Below, in pieces: positions 7,894 to 18,379 of a DNA stretch of 64,000 bases. The DNA lies in NCBI GenBank assembly GCA_017309275.1, contig JAFKLT010000053.1, positions 1 through 64,000 on the forward strand, written 5' to 3'. Made by a program: the position numbers and the translations under genes. Under the pieces are notes generated by a model. It did no database searches, was not told where the DNA came from, and worked only from the letters and a program-made list of their open reading frames with translations. The stretch comes from Sphingomonadales bacterium (lineage in GTDB: Bacteria > Pseudomonadota > Alphaproteobacteria > Sphingomonadales > Sphingomonadaceae). Position 1 is the stretch's first letter, and the number at the start of each line of letters is the position of its first letter.

Positions 7894-9912
7894 ATGTCCC
7901 AGATGATCCGCGTCACCCTTCCCGATGGCTCTGCCCGTGAAGTCGCGCGCGGAACTACCCCGGCGCAGATCGCCGCGGACATCGGTCCGGGCCTGGCGAA
8001 AGCCGCGCTTGCCGCGAAAATCGACGGCGAACTGCGCGATATCATGCGCCCGCTGGACGAAGACACCAACCTGTCGCTGGTGACGAACCGCGACGAGGCC
8101 GATGCCCTGGAACTCGTGCGTCACGACTATGCGCATGTTCTGGCCGAGGCGGTGCAGAATCTGTTTCCCGGCACGCAGATCACCTTTGGTCCGTCGACGA
8201 ACGACGGATTCTATTATGACTTCGCGCCGACCGCCGAGCGCGGCCCCTTTCGCGATGACGAACTGCCGCTGATCGAGGAGGAGATGCGCAAGATTATCGC
8301 CGCCGATCTGCCGCTGACTCGCGAGGTGTGGGAGCGCGACAAGCTGATCGCCAAGTGGCAAGCCGACGGCGAGAGCTTCAAGGCCGAATGGGCGGTCGAA
8401 CTGCCGCAGGGCGAGGAACTGACGGTCTACCGATCGGGCGGCCAGAATGGCGAGGGCGGCTGGATGGACATGTGCCGCGGCCCGCACCTCGCCTCGACGG
8501 GAAAGCTCGACCCGGCGGCGTTCAAACTCACCCGCGTCTCGGGCGCCTATTGGCGCGGCGACCAGAAGAATGCGCAGCTTTCGCGCATCTATGGCACCGG
8601 CTGGCTCAACAAGAAGCAGCTCAGCGAGCATCTGATCCGCCTGGAGGAGGCCGCGAAGCGCGACCACCGCAAGATCGGGCGCGAGATGGACCTGTTCCAC
8701 CTGCAGGAAGAGGCGCACGGCAGCGTCTTCTGGCACCCCAAGGGCTATCGCATCTATCGCGAGCTCGAGGCCTATATGCGGCGCGCGATCGACGGCGCCG
8801 ACTATCAGGAGGTCAAGACTCCGCAGGTGATGGACGCGCGCCAGTGGGAACAGTCGGGCCACTGGGGCAAATATCGCGAGAATATGTTCGTCATCCCCGA
8901 CGAGGTTCCGAATATCGAGGATGAAGGTCCGCTGGTGTCCGACGATGCCGAGTGGATGGCGTTGAAGCCGATGAACTGCCCCGCGCACGTCCTGATCTTT
9001 CGCCAGGGGATCAAGTCGTATCGCGACCTGCCGCTGCGCATGGCCGAAATGGGTTGCTGCCACCGCAACGAGCCGCACGGCGCGCTGCACGGCATCATGC
9101 GCGTGCGCCAGTTCACGCAGGACGACGGCCACATCTTTTGCCGCGAAGACCAGATCGTCGAGGAGGTGCGCGCCTTTTGCGAGCTGCTCGACCGCGTCTA
9201 CAAGCAGCTGGGGTTCGAGAAATATGCGGTGAAGCTCGCGCTGCGTCCCGAGATGCGCTTCGGCACCGAAGAGATGTGGGACAAGGCCGAGCAGGAACTG
9301 CGTGAGGCCGTCGAGCGCGCCGGCATGGCGAGCGACGATTATGGCTGGGAAGAGCTGCCGGGTGAGGGGGCTTTCTATGCGCCCAAGCTGGAATTCCACC
9401 TGACCGACGCGATCGGCCGTACCTGGCAGTGCGGGACGATCCAGTCGGACCGCGTGATGCCTGAACGCCTCGATGCATCCTATGTCGGCGAGGATGGCGA
9501 GCGCCACCGGCCGGTGATGCTCCACCGTGCGATCCTCGGCACGTATGAGCGGTTCATCGGTATCTTGATCGAGCATTTCGCCGGTCGTTTCCCCACCTGG
9601 CTCGCGCCGGTGCAGGCGGTCGTCGCGACGATCGTTTCGGACGCCGACGATTATGCGAAGGACGCGGTCGAAAAGCTGGCCGCCGCCGGCGTCCGCGTCG
9701 AGGCCGATCTGCGGAACGAGAAGATCAACTATAAGGTTCGCGAACACAGCCTGCAAAAGGTCCCGTACCTGCTCGTCGTCGGCAAGCGCGAGGCCGACGA
9801 GGGGACCGTCGCGATCCGCACGCTGGGCCAGGACGGCCAGCGCATCATGCCGCTGGCTGATGCGATCGCGATGCTGAAGGGCGAAGCAACCCCGCCGGAC
9901 CTGCGCGATTGA
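7894..9912 (+). CDS. thrS: Threonyl-tRNA synthetase
   Basis: Charges tRNA-Thr with threonine and clears mischarged Ser-tRNA-Thr. The 672-residue protein has the complete bacterial layout: TGS domain at about residues 1-65, an editing domain with HDYAH (His77 and His81) and the CRGPH pair near 190, then the class II core with MNCPAH carrying zinc ligands and the C-terminal anticodon-binding domain. The ATG at 7894 gives [12 protein letters not shown]; a second ATG three codons later is possible. The last bases overlap the next gene by four nucleotides. Confidence 0.97.
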   Translation: MSQMIRVTLPDGSAREVARGTTPAQIAADIGPGLAKAALAAKIDGELRDIMRPLDEDTNLSLVTNRDEADALELVRHDYAHVLAEAVQNLFPGTQITFGPSTNDGFYYDFAPTAERGPFRDDELPLIEEEMRKIIAADLPLTREVWERDKLIAKWQADGESFKAEWAVELPQGEELTVYRSGGQNGEGGWMDMCRGPHLASTGKLDPAAFKLTRVSGAYWRGDQKNAQLSRIYGTGWLNKKQLSEHLIRLEEAAKRDHRKIGREMDLFHLQEEAHGSVFWHPKGYRIYRELEAYMRRAIDGADYQEVKTPQVMDARQWEQSGHWGKYRENMFVIPDEVPNIEDEGPLVSDDAEWMALKPMNCPAHVLIFRQGIKSYRDLPLRMAEMGCCHRNEPHGALHGIMRVRQFTQDDGHIFCREDQIVEEVRAFCELLDRVYKQLGFEKYAVKLALRPEMRFGTEEMWDKAEQELREAVERAGMASDDYGWEELPGEGAFYAPKLEFHLTDAIGRTWQCGTIQSDRVMPERLDASYVGEDGERHRPVMLHRAILGTYERFIGILIEHFAGRFPTWLAPVQAVVATIVSDADDYAKDAVEKLAAAGVRVEADLRNEKINYKVREHSLQKVPYLLVVGKREADEGTVAIRTLGQDGQRIMPLADAIAMLKGEATPPDLRD

Positions 9913-10760
9913 GCACGCGGCCGCGGTGGAGGTGGCGACGCTGGGTCGCGCTTCTGGCGCTTCTCGGCGTTGCGATCCTCGCGCGCGGATACTGGAACTC
10001 GACCCGCGATCCGATCGTCCGCACGGCGACGGTCGCGGTCGCCGACTGGCCGAAGGGCCAAGCCCCGCTGCATGTGCTGCTGCTTTCGGACACGCATGTC
10101 GCGGGCCCCGACATGCCGCCCGAGCGGCTCGCGCGGATCGTCGGCGAACTCAACCGGCTGAAGCCCGATCTCGTCTTGATAGCGGGCGACCTGGTCAGCG
10201 AAAAACGCACCGCGACCCACATCTATACGCCCGCCGAAATCGTTGCTCCGCTCGGGCGGTTCAAGGCGCCGCTCGGCGTCGTCGTCGCGCCCGGTAATCA
10301 CGATCACTGGTTTCGTCCCGATGCCTTGCGCGGAGCGCTCGAGAAACAGGGGCTTCGTGTCCTTCAGAATGAAGCGGTCAAGCTCGGCCCGCTCGTCGTG
10401 GGCGGGGTCGACGATGATTTTTCGGGGCACGACGATATCCCGAAGACGCTGGCCGCGATGGACGCGCTCGGACCCGGCGTGCCGGTCATCGTCTCGCACA
10501 GCCCCGACGTCGTGCCCGATATCCCTCGCCGGGTCGCGGCGGTGTTCGCGGGGCATACGCATTGCGGCCAGATCCGTTTGCCCGTTGTCGGCGCGCTGAC
10601 CTATGTCTCGCGCTACGGAAGCCGTTTCGCGTGCGGCGACATCACCGACAAGGGGCAGCGGCTTTTCGTCGGCGCGGGGCTGGGGACCAGCGTCCTGCCG
10701 CTTCGTTTCAACACGCCGCCCGACGTCTGGCTGGTAACGCTTGGGCCGAAGGTCGCCTGA
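9909..10760 (+). CDS. Membrane-anchored metallophosphoesterase (YkuE-like)
   Basis: A calcineurin-type phosphoesterase of 283 residues with one N-terminal membrane anchor ([18 protein letters not shown]), so the catalytic part probably faces the periplasm. The metal-binding motifs are all present in order: LLSDTH, AGDLVS, PGNHDHW, VSHSPD and AGHTHCGQ. The only start that retains the anchor is a TTG at 9909, overlapping the thrS stop as TTGA, so translation is probably coupled. The substrate is unknown; related proteins act on lipid or sugar phosphates. Confidence 0.87.
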   Translation: MSTRPRWRWRRWVALLALLGVAILARGYWNSTRDPIVRTATVAVADWPKGQAPLHVLLLSDTHVAGPDMPPERLARIVGELNRLKPDLVLIAGDLVSEKRTATHIYTPAEIVAPLGRFKAPLGVVVAPGNHDHWFRPDALRGALEKQGLRVLQNEAVKLGPLVVGGVDDDFSGHDDIPKTLAAMDALGPGVPVIVSHSPDVVPDIPRRVAAVFAGHTHCGQIRLPVVGALTYVSRYGSRFACGDITDKGQRLFVGAGLGTSVLPLRFNTPPDVWLVTLGPKVA

Positions 10761-11518
10761 TGGATGTTGCGCATCTCGTCGGCTTCGCGCCGCTGACTTT
10801 CGCCGGCGCCGCCGCGATGACCTTTGGCGCGGCCTTCGTGCGCGGGCTCACGGGCTTCGGGATGGCGATCATCCTCGTCCCGCTGCTCGGCATGCTGATG
10901 CCGCCGGGCGAGGCGGTGGTGCTGGGCATCATCCTTCAGCTCTTGATTGGGCCCGTCGGTTTCAGGCGGATCGCCAATGACGCCGATCGGCGCACGGCGG
11001 TTCCGATCGGGCTGTTGGCGATGGTCGCCACGCCGATCGGCATGTTGGCGCTGAAGGCGGTGTCGCCCGACGTCGCCCGCTTGCTGATCGCGATCATCGC
11101 CATCGGCGCGTTTCTGCTGATCCTGATGCCGCAGCATCCCGACGGGCATCGGCCGGGCGCGGCGTCGATCGGCCTGACGGGGGTTGCGTCGGGCGTGCTC
11201 ACCGGCTTCGCCGCAATGCCGGGGCCGCCGGTCGTGCCCTTCTACCTGCGCCAGCGCATCGATCCAGCGGTTGCCCGTGCATCGATGATGCTCGTCTTTT
11301 TCGCGACCGCGATTGCGGGGACATTGGCGTCGCTGTGGCTTGGCCTGGCGACGAAGCATCTGTTCGTCGTTGCGGTGCTGCTGTTCGTTCCCATGTGGCT
11401 GGGCGACAATGTCGGCACGCGCCTGTTCGGGCGCGTGCCGGTGTCCGTGTGGCGCAGCATCGTCGCGGTCGTGCTGGGTGTCGCCGGCCTGTCGGCGCTG
11501 CTCCGCCTGCTGAACTAA
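10760..11518 (+). CDS. TauE/SafE family membrane exporter
   Basis: A 252-residue integral membrane protein with about eight hydrophobic segments and two related halves, typical of the TSUP (sulfite/organosulfonate exporter) family. The first repeat shows AAFVRGLTGFGMAIILVPLL, the second GVASGVLTGFAAMPGPPVVPFYL. The start ATG shares one base with the stop of the metallophosphoesterase (TGATG), so the pair is likely co-translated. The transported compound cannot be deduced. Its stop overlaps by four bases with that of the convergent permease gene. Confidence 0.87.
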   Translation: MDVAHLVGFAPLTFAGAAAMTFGAAFVRGLTGFGMAIILVPLLGMLMPPGEAVVLGIILQLLIGPVGFRRIANDADRRTAVPIGLLAMVATPIGMLALKAVSPDVARLLIAIIAIGAFLLILMPQHPDGHRPGAASIGLTGVASGVLTGFAAMPGPPVVPFYLRQRIDPAVARASMMLVFFATAIAGTLASLWLGLATKHLFVVAVLLFVPMWLGDNVGTRLFGRVPVSVWRSIVAVVLGVAGLSALLRLLN

Positions 11519-14016
11519 AGGCTGCGGAGCGCCTGCGCGGGCTTGGCCGATAGCAGCGGCCAGCTGCCCGCGATCCCGATCAGGAACGACAGCCCGGCGC
11601 CGCCGAGCAGCGTCAGCCCGACGATGAACGGATCGGGCGCAAAGTGGAAGTCGAAGAGCTGTGTCACGACATACCACGCCCCCGCCAGTCCGAGCGCCAG
11701 CGCGAGAAGCGCCAGAATGCCCGCCAGCGCCGCATATTCCAGCGCCTGCGCTCCCAATATCTGCCCGCGCGTTGCGCCGAGCAGCTTCAGGATGACGCTG
11801 TCATAGACGCGCCGCTCGCGGCTTGCGGCGATCGCGCCGATCAGCACGGCGATACCGGCAAGGATGGCGATGCTCGCCGCCGCTGCGATCGCCTGGCTCG
11901 TCTGGGTCAGCAGCGTGGTCACCTGGCTGACGACGTCGCGCACCTGGATCAGCGACGCCGACGGAAAGGCGCGCGGGATGCTGCGTGCCAGCTCGGCTTC
12001 GGCCTTTGGCGGTACGGCGACGGTCGCGACCATGTTGTGCGGCGCGGCGTCGAAGGTGCCCGGCGAGAAGACGAGCACATAGTTCAGCCCGAAATTGTCC
12101 CACGAAACCGTGCGGAAAGAGGTGACCTTTGCCTGAACTTCGACGCCCAGGACGTTGACCGACAGCGTATCGCCCAACTTGAGGCCCAGCGATGCCGCGA
12201 CCTCCTGCTCGACGCTGACGAGCGGCGGCCCCTTGTAATCGGCCGCCCACCATTGGCCGCCGACCAGCTCGCTGCCGTTCGGGAGCGTGGGGCTATAGGT
12301 CAGGCCGCGGTCGCCGCGCAGTACCCATGCGCCTTCGGGCAGCTCGGCAAGTTCGTCGACGCGTTGACCGCGAAATTCGGTGACGCTTCCGCGCAGCGCG
12401 GGGATCATGTTGACCTGCGCATCGGATGCGGTCTCGACGATCATCGCCTTGAAGCGCGCCGCATCGCCGCGCGGAATGTCGAGCACGAAGAAGCTCGGCG
12501 CACGCTGCGGAACGGTGCGGGCGATTTCGGCGGTGATGCTCGTCTGGATGGCCGCCAGCGTGACGAACAGCGTCAGGCCCAGGCCCAGCGCCACGACCAG
12601 CGCGCCGGTTGCCGCGCCGGGCCGGTGCAGGTTCGCGACCGCGAGGCGCAGCAGCGGTCGTTTGGGACGGGGAAGGCGGCTTGCGGTGCGCCGCACCAGC
12701 CAGCCCAGCCCGACGAGGATCAGCAGCAGGGCGATCGCCGCGCCGATGAACGACAGCGCGAACAGCGGCTCGCGCGCGGTTCCGACGGCGAGCGCAATGA
12801 TGGCGGCCAGCGCCAGCCCGACTGCGACGACCGTCGGTCGGTCGACGCGCACACCGCCGTCGACCGTTGCCCGATAAAGCCCGGCCGCCGGGACGTGCCG
12901 CGTCGCGGCGAGCGGCGGCAGTGCGAACGCGGTCGCGATCAGCAGGCCATAGGCGGCGCTGACGATCAGTGGCAGCGGATAGAGCGCAAAGCCCGGCCGT
13001 ACCGGCAGGACATCGCCGGCGATCATGCCGATCAGGCTCGGCGCCATAGCACCCACCAACAGGCCCGCGCCGATCGACGCCGCCGCGACGGCGAGTATCT
13101 GAAGCCCATAGATGCGAAGCACCGCCGCGCTGTCGGCGCCCAGCACCTTCAGCGTTGCCAGCCCCGGCCGCTTGCCCGCCAGATAGCTTGCGACGCCGTT
13201 GCCGACGCCGATCCCTGCGATCACCAGCGCGGCGAGCCCGACGAGCGACAGAAATTGTCCCATGCGTTCGATGAAGCGGCGTGTGCCCGGTGCGCCGTTG
13301 CTGCGGTCGGTGACGTCCCAGCCCGCGTCGGGGAACCGCGCGGTTAGCTGCTTGCCCACCGCCGTGGGGTCCGCGCCATCGGGCAGGCGGACGCGATATT
13401 TGCTTTCATAAAGGCTGCCGGGCTGGATGAGCCGGGTCGCGGGCAGGTCGTTCAGCCCGATGATCGCAACCGGACCCAGCGTGAAACCCTCGCCCAGCCG
13501 GTCGGGTTCTTCGGCGATGATACCGTCGACAAGGAACGTTTTTTCACCGAACTTCACACGCTCGCCGGTCTTTATCTGCAGCCTGGAGGCCAGGTCCTTG
13601 CCGATCCAGATCGCCCCCGCGGGGGGCGGGCCCTTGCGGACGCCGCTGTCGAGCCGCATTTCGCCATAGAGCGGATAGGCGCCGTCGACCGCCTTAAGTT
13701 CCGACAACAGCGCGTCGCCGTCGGTGTCATTCGCCATCGCGCGCAGCCGTACCGTTGCGGAGGGGATGCCGATGCTGCGGAATCCGGCCATTTCCTCGGC
13801 GCTGGCCTGGCGCTGCGGCATGCTGAATTCGACGTCGCCGCCCAGGATCGTCTGTCCGCGTCGTTCGAGTTCGGAGGTGATCCCGCTGGTCAGGCTGCCG
13901 ATTGCGGCGAGCGTCGCGACGCCGAGAAACAGGCAAACCGCCAGCAGCCGAAGGCCGCGGATGCGCGTCGCCAGATCGCGTCGCGCGATCCGCCAGAGGG
14001 TGGCGAGGGGAAGCAT
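11515..14016 (-). CDS. ABC transporter permease, FtsX-like (YbbP type)
   Basis: An 833-residue permease with a membrane segment near the N-terminus (LLAVCLFLGVATLAAIGSL), a periplasmic MacB-type core domain, a block of four helices, a second periplasmic domain and a final FtsX block (about ten helices in all). It sits 3 bp downstream of its ATPase gene, and together they match the E. coli ybbA-ybbP pair. Such pairs act in envelope lipid or lipoprotein handling rather than nutrient import; the actual substrate is unknown. Confidence 0.87.
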   Translation of the reverse strand: MLPLATLWRIARRDLATRIRGLRLLAVCLFLGVATLAAIGSLTSGITSELERRGQTILGGDVEFSMPQRQASAEEMAGFRSIGIPSATVRLRAMANDTDGDALLSELKAVDGAYPLYGEMRLDSGVRKGPPPAGAIWIGKDLASRLQIKTGERVKFGEKTFLVDGIIAEEPDRLGEGFTLGPVAIIGLNDLPATRLIQPGSLYESKYRVRLPDGADPTAVGKQLTARFPDAGWDVTDRSNGAPGTRRFIERMGQFLSLVGLAALVIAGIGVGNGVASYLAGKRPGLATLKVLGADSAAVLRIYGLQILAVAAASIGAGLLVGAMAPSLIGMIAGDVLPVRPGFALYPLPLIVSAAYGLLIATAFALPPLAATRHVPAAGLYRATVDGGVRVDRPTVVAVGLALAAIIALAVGTAREPLFALSFIGAAIALLLILVGLGWLVRRTASRLPRPKRPLLRLAVANLHRPGAATGALVVALGLGLTLFVTLAAIQTSITAEIARTVPQRAPSFFVLDIPRGDAARFKAMIVETASDAQVNMIPALRGSVTEFRGQRVDELAELPEGAWVLRGDRGLTYSPTLPNGSELVGGQWWAADYKGPPLVSVEQEVAASLGLKLGDTLSVNVLGVEVQAKVTSFRTVSWDNFGLNYVLVFSPGTFDAAPHNMVATVAVPPKAEAELARSIPRAFPSASLIQVRDVVSQVTTLLTQTSQAIAAAASIAILAGIAVLIGAIAASRERRVYDSVILKLLGATRGQILGAQALEYAALAGILALLALALGLAGAWYVVTQLFDFHFAPDPFIVGLTLLGGAGLSFLIGIAGSWPLLSAKPAQALRSL

Positions 14017-14019
14017 GCT

Positions 14020-14721
14020 CTAGGCCGTCCGCTCTTCGATCCGCCCGTCGTGCATCACCACGACGCGGTCGCAATGCTCGGCCAGGTCGGGGTCGTGCGT
14101 GATGATCAGCAGCGTCGCGCCAAGGGCGGCGCGGCGCGCGAAGATCAATTCGATGATCGAATGCCCGGTCGCGGTGTCGAGATTGCCCGTCGGTTCGTCG
14201 GCAAAGATGATCGCGGGCGAACTCGCCATCGCGCGCGCTATGGCGACGCGCTGTTGCTCGCCGCCCGACAGCTGCGCGGGATAATGCGTGAGGCGGTGGC
14301 CGAGGCCGACAGCCTCCAGCTCGGCCTGCGCCCGCCCGAACGGATCGTCGATCCCGGCCAGTTCGAGCGGCACCGCCACATTCTCGCGCGCGGTCATCGT
14401 CGGCAGCAGGTGAAAGGCCTGAAGCACGATTCCGACCCGTCCGCGCCGCGCCCGCGCGAGCGCATCCTCGTCCATCGTGCCGAAATCGAGTCCGGCGACC
14501 TTGATCGTCCCGCCGCCGGCGCGTTCGAGTCCGGCCAGGACCGCCATCAGCGAGCTTTTGCCTGATCCCGAGGGGCCCAGCAGCGCGACCGAGCTGCCGG
14601 CCTCGACCTCCAGGTCGACCCCGCGCAATATTTCGACGGGGGCCTTGTCGCTCCCCAGAGTCAGCGTCACATTATGGGCGGCGATCGCCAGATCAGGCGA
14701 AGGTCGGGAAGCTGCGGTCAA
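14020..14721 (-). CDS. ABC transporter ATP-binding protein (YbbA/LolD type)
   Basis: ATPase partner of the FtsX-type permease directly downstream. The Walker A motif is GPSGSGKS, followed by a Q-loop in IVLQAFHLLP, the signature LSGGEQQRVAIARA, Walker B IIFADEPTGNLD and the switch histidine in IITHD. A TTG at 14721 is the best start (233 residues), because longer versions run into the divergent esterase gene and shorter ones lose the first strand. The starts of this gene and the esterase are only 16 bp apart, so their promoters must overlap. Confidence 0.88.
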   Translation of the reverse strand: MTAASRPSPDLAIAAHNVTLTLGSDKAPVEILRGVDLEVEAGSSVALLGPSGSGKSSLMAVLAGLERAGGGTIKVAGLDFGTMDEDALARARRGRVGIVLQAFHLLPTMTARENVAVPLELAGIDDPFGRAQAELEAVGLGHRLTHYPAQLSGGEQQRVAIARAMASSPAIIFADEPTGNLDTATGHSIIELIFARRAALGATLLIITHDPDLAEHCDRVVVMHDGRIEERTA

Positions 14722-14737
14722 GAAGGGACCCTTTGGA

Positions 14738-15451
14738 ATGAAAACGGCCGGATGGCGTTCTGCTCTGATATATGGTTGCGCGATCGCGCTTTGCCAACCG
14801 CTCGCTGCATGCGGTTCGGCGGAGGCGCCGGCGGCGTCGACAAACGACAAGGCCCCCGACGCCAAGGTCGCGCCGATTGCAGCCGACGCCCCGCTTATCA
14901 TCGCCTTCGGCGACAGCCTTTATGCCGGCTATCAGCTTGGCCCCAAGGAAGGGCTTGCGCCGCAGCTTCAGGCCGCGCTGGCCGAGGACGGCGTCGTCGC
15001 GCGCGTCCAGAATGCCGGCGTGTCGGGCGATACCACCGCTGCGGGGCGTCAGCGGCTGACCTATGTGCTCGACAATGCGAAGGTGAAACCGGCGCTGGTC
15101 GTGCTGGGGCTCGGCGGCAACGATATGCTGCGTGGGATCGACGCCGGCCAGACGCGCGCCAATCTGGATGCGATGCTGGCCGAACTCAAGAAGCGGGGCA
15201 TTCCGGTGGTGCTGACCGGCATGGTTGCAGCGCCGAATATGGGCCCCGATTATATCGCCAAATTCAATCCGATATATTCCGATCTTGCCACGAAATATGG
15301 CGCCAGCCTCTATCCCTTCATCCTCGACAATGTGGTCGGGAAAAAGGACCTGATGCTGGGTGACAATATCCATCCCAATGCAAAGGGGGTGAAGGTCGTG
15401 GTTCAGGGGCTGGCGCCGCTGGTCGAGGATGCGTTGCCCGACGCGAAATAG
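14738..15451 (+). CDS. tesA: TesA-like SGNH hydrolase, predicted lipoprotein (arylesterase/lysophospholipase)
   Basis: A 237-residue GDSL/SGNH esterase. The catalytic blocks are clear: GDSLYAGY with the nucleophilic serine, the GVSGDTTAAG block, GGNDML, and DNIHPNAKG with the Asp-His pair. The N-terminus is a signal peptide ending in PLAAC, so it is predicted to be a lipoprotein, unlike soluble periplasmic E. coli TesA. It is divergent from the ABC ATPase/permease pair exactly as in E. coli tesA-ybbA-ybbP, which supports the assignment and a role in lipid turnover in the envelope. Confidence 0.88.
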   Translation: MKTAGWRSALIYGCAIALCQPLAACGSAEAPAASTNDKAPDAKVAPIAADAPLIIAFGDSLYAGYQLGPKEGLAPQLQAALAEDGVVARVQNAGVSGDTTAAGRQRLTYVLDNAKVKPALVVLGLGGNDMLRGIDAGQTRANLDAMLAELKKRGIPVVLTGMVAAPNMGPDYIAKFNPIYSDLATKYGASLYPFILDNVVGKKDLMLGDNIHPNAKGVKVVVQGLAPLVEDALPDAK

Positions 15452-15453
15452 GG

Positions 15454-16098
15454 TTAGCCGAGCAGCTTTCCCGCCCGCGCGCGCCACGTCGACGCCAGCA
15501 CGTCCATTCCCCACAGCGCCCGTAGCGCGGCCAGCTCGCGCTTGCCCGCGCCGCCGATCAGCAGGTGAAAGGTCCGCTCGACGCTCCAGTTCGGCAGCGG
15601 CCGTTCGACCAGCTCCAGCGTGTCGCCTGCCGTCACCGCGCCTTCCTCGATCACGCGATAGTACCAGCCGCTCCGCCGCGTCGCGACGACCGTCGCCGGA
15701 ACGGTGGCGACGCCGAAGCGATGCCCCAGTTTCCAGCACGGCTGGCGCCCCTGGCTGATTTCGACCAGCGCGGATCCCAGCCGATAGCGGTCGCCGATAC
15801 AGGCCTCGCCCTCGACCAGTCCTTCGGTCGAGATATTCTCGCCGAACGCGCCCGGCGCGTCGAGGAGCGCGTGGCCGCCCAACGCCTCGGCCCACCAGCG
15901 ATAATGGTCGCGCGGATAATGGTGGATCGCCTTGTCGACCCCGCCGTGCACGGTGAGGTCGGCCTGTTCGTCGCCGTCGATGCCCAGCACGCCGACGTGC
16001 CGGGCGCTTTCGACGGGCATCTTGGCGATCGCGCTCGCCTCGCCGCCGCGAAAGGCCTGCGCCTTTCCGGTCAGCACGGCGTCGATCGCATAGCTCAT
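15454..16098 (-). CDS. MOSC domain protein (YiiM-like)
   Basis: A 214-residue protein with a molybdenum-cofactor sulfurase C-terminal (MOSC) domain. Visible family features are [29 protein letters not shown], and the conserved cysteine in [15 protein letters not shown]. YiiM-type proteins reduce N-hydroxylated base analogues using molybdenum cofactor; that role is inferred from family. The start at 16098 overlaps the stop of the YnfA gene by four bases (ATGA), indicating translational coupling. Confidence 0.87.
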   Translation of the reverse strand: MSYAIDAVLTGKAQAFRGGEASAIAKMPVESARHVGVLGIDGDEQADLTVHGGVDKAIHHYPRDHYRWWAEALGGHALLDAPGAFGENISTEGLVEGEACIGDRYRLGSALVEISQGRQPCWKLGHRFGVATVPATVVATRRSGWYYRVIEEGAVTAGDTLELVERPLPNWSVERTFHLLIGGAGKRELAALRALWGMDVLASTWRARAGKLLG

Positions 16099-16424
16099 GC
16101 CGCCGCGCCCCGCGGTCCGAACAGGATGATCGCCGCGCCGCCCAGACAGATCGCCGCACCGATCAGGTCCCAGCGGTCGGGCCGCGCGCCCTCCACTATC
16201 CACAGCCACAGCAGCGCCGCGGCGATATAGACGCCGCCATAGGCGGCATAGGTGCGCCCCGCATGATCGGCGTCGACCAGCGTCAGCAGCCACGCGAACA
16301 GCGCGAGAGAGGCCATGCCGGGCACGATCCACCAGATGGGCTTGTCGAGCCGCAGCCACGCCCAGAAGGCGAAGCATCCGGCGATCTCGGCCAGGGCGGC
16401 CCCGATATAGGCGAAAGCGGTCAT
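16095..16424 (-). CDS. YnfA family small membrane protein (UPF0060)
   Basis: A 109-residue inner-membrane protein with four predicted helices and the family patterns [16 protein letters not shown] and [16 protein letters not shown]. YnfA proteins resemble small multidrug resistance transporters, and some reports link them to efflux of cationic compounds. Its last codons overlap the MOSC gene start. Confidence 0.9.
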   Translation of the reverse strand: MTAFAYIGAALAEIAGCFAFWAWLRLDKPIWWIVPGMASLALFAWLLTLVDADHAGRTYAAYGGVYIAAALLWLWIVEGARPDRWDLIGAAICLGGAAIILFGPRGAAA

Positions 16425-16450
16425 GCCCGCATCGTGGCCGGATCGCGCCC

Positions 16451-16483
16451 AAAAGAAAAGGGGCGACCCGCAGGCCGCCCCTT
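16451..16483 (-). terminator. Intrinsic terminator after the outer-membrane barrel gene
   Basis: A GC-rich stem built from AAGGGGCG and its partner CGCCCCTT-type arm (16458-16483) is followed on the minus strand by a T-rich run (TTTTCTTTT). It lies 28 bp after the stop of the barrel protein and before the YnfA gene, so it should end the barrel transcript. Confidence 0.8.
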
Positions 16484-16510
16484 CCGTTTTCAGGTCGCTG
16501 TTCCGAAGGA

Positions 16511-16969
16511 TCAGAACGCGATGCCGATGCCGGCAGCGACCGTGTCGAAGTCGCCGAAGTTGCCGATGAACTGGTGACGGTACTCGACCTTGCCATAGAC
16601 GTTCGAGCCGAACTTGTGCTGGTAGCCAGCACCGATGTACGGATCGTCGATGTCGCTGAAGGTGTAACCACCGGTCGCGTAGAGCTTGCCAGCGGTGCCG
16701 ACCTTGGCGCCGATGCGGCCACCGGCCGAGAACTGGACGTCAGCGCCGCCCTGCAGAACCTTGTCGCCCGCGACTTCCGCACCGGCGAACAGCTTGTCGC
16801 CCAGGTCGAAGTCGTAACCGGCCGCGAGACCCGCGGTGGCTTCGTCGACGCCATTGCCCCAGATATAGCCGCCGCGCAGTTCGACGCGGGCTTCGCCGCC
16901 ATCGGCAGCAAGGGCAGGGGTGGCAACAACGGCCGAGAGGAGAGCGGCTGCAACTGCGAACTTCTTCAT
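16511..16969 (-). CDS. Small outer-membrane beta-barrel protein
   Basis: A 152-residue protein with a clear signal peptide ([21 protein letters not shown], cleavage after ALA). The mature chain alternates short hydrophobic strands and turns rich in Gly, Asp and Tyr ([39 protein letters not shown]) and ends in an aromatic residue (GIGIAF), as eight-stranded barrels do. AAGGAAA precedes the ATG. The 150 bp upstream is comparatively AT-rich, as expected for a well-expressed gene. Function is unknown beyond the fold. Confidence 0.82.
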   Translation of the reverse strand: MKKFAVAAALLSAVVATPALAADGGEARVELRGGYIWGNGVDEATAGLAAGYDFDLGDKLFAGAEVAGDKVLQGGADVQFSAGGRIGAKVGTAGKLYATGGYTFSDIDDPYIGAGYQHKFGSNVYGKVEYRHQFIGNFGDFDTVAAGIGIAF

Positions 16970-17089
16970 TGTCTTTTTCCTTTTTCTTCCATTCGAACCA
17001 CGCCCTTTGGGTCGCGGCCCACCCGCAAATTGGGGTTCGTGCCTGTCGCTTCAATGAATGGATCGTTCAGAAAATGACAATTTTGTTAC

Positions 17090-17113
17090 CTGTGTTGTTT
17101 TTGCAACACAGGA
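17090..17113 (-). terminator. Probable rlmN terminator hairpin
   Basis: CCTGTGTTG and CAACACAGG form a perfect 9-bp stem around a 6-base loop, 7 bp beyond the rlmN stop. On the minus strand the stem is followed by an A/T-rich stretch rather than a clean T-run, so efficiency is uncertain. Confidence 0.6.
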
Positions 17114-17119
17114 GGGCCG

Positions 17120-18358
17120 TCAACCGAGCGCGACCTGCTTCTCTTCGGCGATGCGATCGAGTTCGGCGCGACTCGGCTTGGTCGCGGCGCTCTTGAGCTG
17201 GCCGCACGCCGCCATGATGTCGCGTCCGCGCGGGGTACGGATCGGCGCCGAAATGCCGTTCTTGAAAATGATGTTGCTGAACGCGCGCACGCGCTCGGGC
17301 GACGAACATTCATAGATTGCGCCGGGCCACGGGTTGAAGGGGATCAGGTTCACCTTCGCGGGCAACTTGTACTGCTTGATCAGCCGGACGAGCTCGCGCG
17401 CGTCGTCGTCGCTGTCGTTCTTGTCCTTCAGCATCACATATTCGAAGGTGATGCGCCGGGCGTTGTTCGCGCCGGGATAGGCGGCGCAGGCGGCGAGCAG
17501 TTCCTCGATGCCGTATTTGCGGTTGAGCGGCACGATCTCGTCGCGGATCTCCTTGTTCACCGCATGCAGCGACACGGCCAGGTTCACGCCGATTTCCTCG
17601 CCCGCGCGCGCCATCATCGGCACGACGCCGCTGGTCGACAGCGTGATGCGCCGTTTCGACAGCGCCAGGCCGTCGCCGTCCATGACGATCTTCAGCGCGC
17701 CCTTGACCTCTTCGAAATTATACAGCGGCTCGCCCATGCCCATCATCACGATGTTGGTGAGCATGCGGCCGTCGGCAGTATAATGGCCGGCGTCGTCATC
17801 CTCGTCGTCGACATCGGCGGTCGAGGCCATCGTGCCCTTTGGCCATTCGCCCAGCGCGTCGCGCGCGAGCAGCACCTGCCCGACGATTTCGCCCGCCGAC
17901 AGATTGCGGACAAGGCGCATGGTCCCGGTGTGACAAAAGCGGCAGTTGAGCGTGCAGCCGACCTGGCTTGAAACGCACAAGGTTCCGCGGTCCGCATCGG
18001 GGATGAAGACCATCTCATATTCCTGGCCGTCGGCGGCGGCGAGCAGCCACTTGCGTGTGCCGTCGGTCGAAACCTGCGCGGTGACGACGGTCGGGCGGCC
18101 GACGATGAAGCGATCGGTCAGCCAGGGACGCATCGTCTTTGCGATATCGGTCATCGCGTCGAAATCGGTGACGCCGCGATGATACATCCAGTGCCAGATC
18201 TGCTTGGACCGCAGCTTCGCGGCCTTGGTATCGAGGCCGGCCTCTTCGAGCGCGGCGCGAATGCCGTCGCGCGTCAGCCCGACAAGGTCGATGCGGTTGC
18301 CCCCGCGCAGGGGAACGGTGCCCGTCGTGACGGGGTCGATATGGCCGGGAATCTGCAT
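17120..18358 (-). CDS. rlmN: Dual-specificity RNA methyltransferase RlmN
   Basis: A radical-SAM enzyme that methylates C2 of A2503 in 23S rRNA and of A37 in some tRNAs. The 412-residue protein has the iron-sulfur motif CTLNCRFC with cysteines at 135, 139 and 142, preceded by [10 protein letters not shown]. The second catalytic cysteine lies near the C-terminus in [11 protein letters not shown]. It stands alone between two hairpins. The ATG at 18358 gives a slightly extended N-terminus that fits alphaproteobacterial members. Confidence 0.96.
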   Translation of the reverse strand: MQIPGHIDPVTTGTVPLRGGNRIDLVGLTRDGIRAALEEAGLDTKAAKLRSKQIWHWMYHRGVTDFDAMTDIAKTMRPWLTDRFIVGRPTVVTAQVSTDGTRKWLLAAADGQEYEMVFIPDADRGTLCVSSQVGCTLNCRFCHTGTMRLVRNLSAGEIVGQVLLARDALGEWPKGTMASTADVDDEDDDAGHYTADGRMLTNIVMMGMGEPLYNFEEVKGALKIVMDGDGLALSKRRITLSTSGVVPMMARAGEEIGVNLAVSLHAVNKEIRDEIVPLNRKYGIEELLAACAAYPGANNARRITFEYVMLKDKNDSDDDARELVRLIKQYKLPAKVNLIPFNPWPGAIYECSSPERVRAFSNIIFKNGISAPIRTPRGRDIMAACGQLKSAATKPSRAELDRIAEEKQVALG

Positions 18359-18379
18359 GATGCGCGGCCATATAGTGGC

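Noticed and set aside
7777-9756. Very long open frame antisense to thrS
   Set aside because: The complement of thrS in GC-rich sequence; composition is Arg/His/Leu-rich shadow and no family pattern is seen, while thrS is unmistakable.
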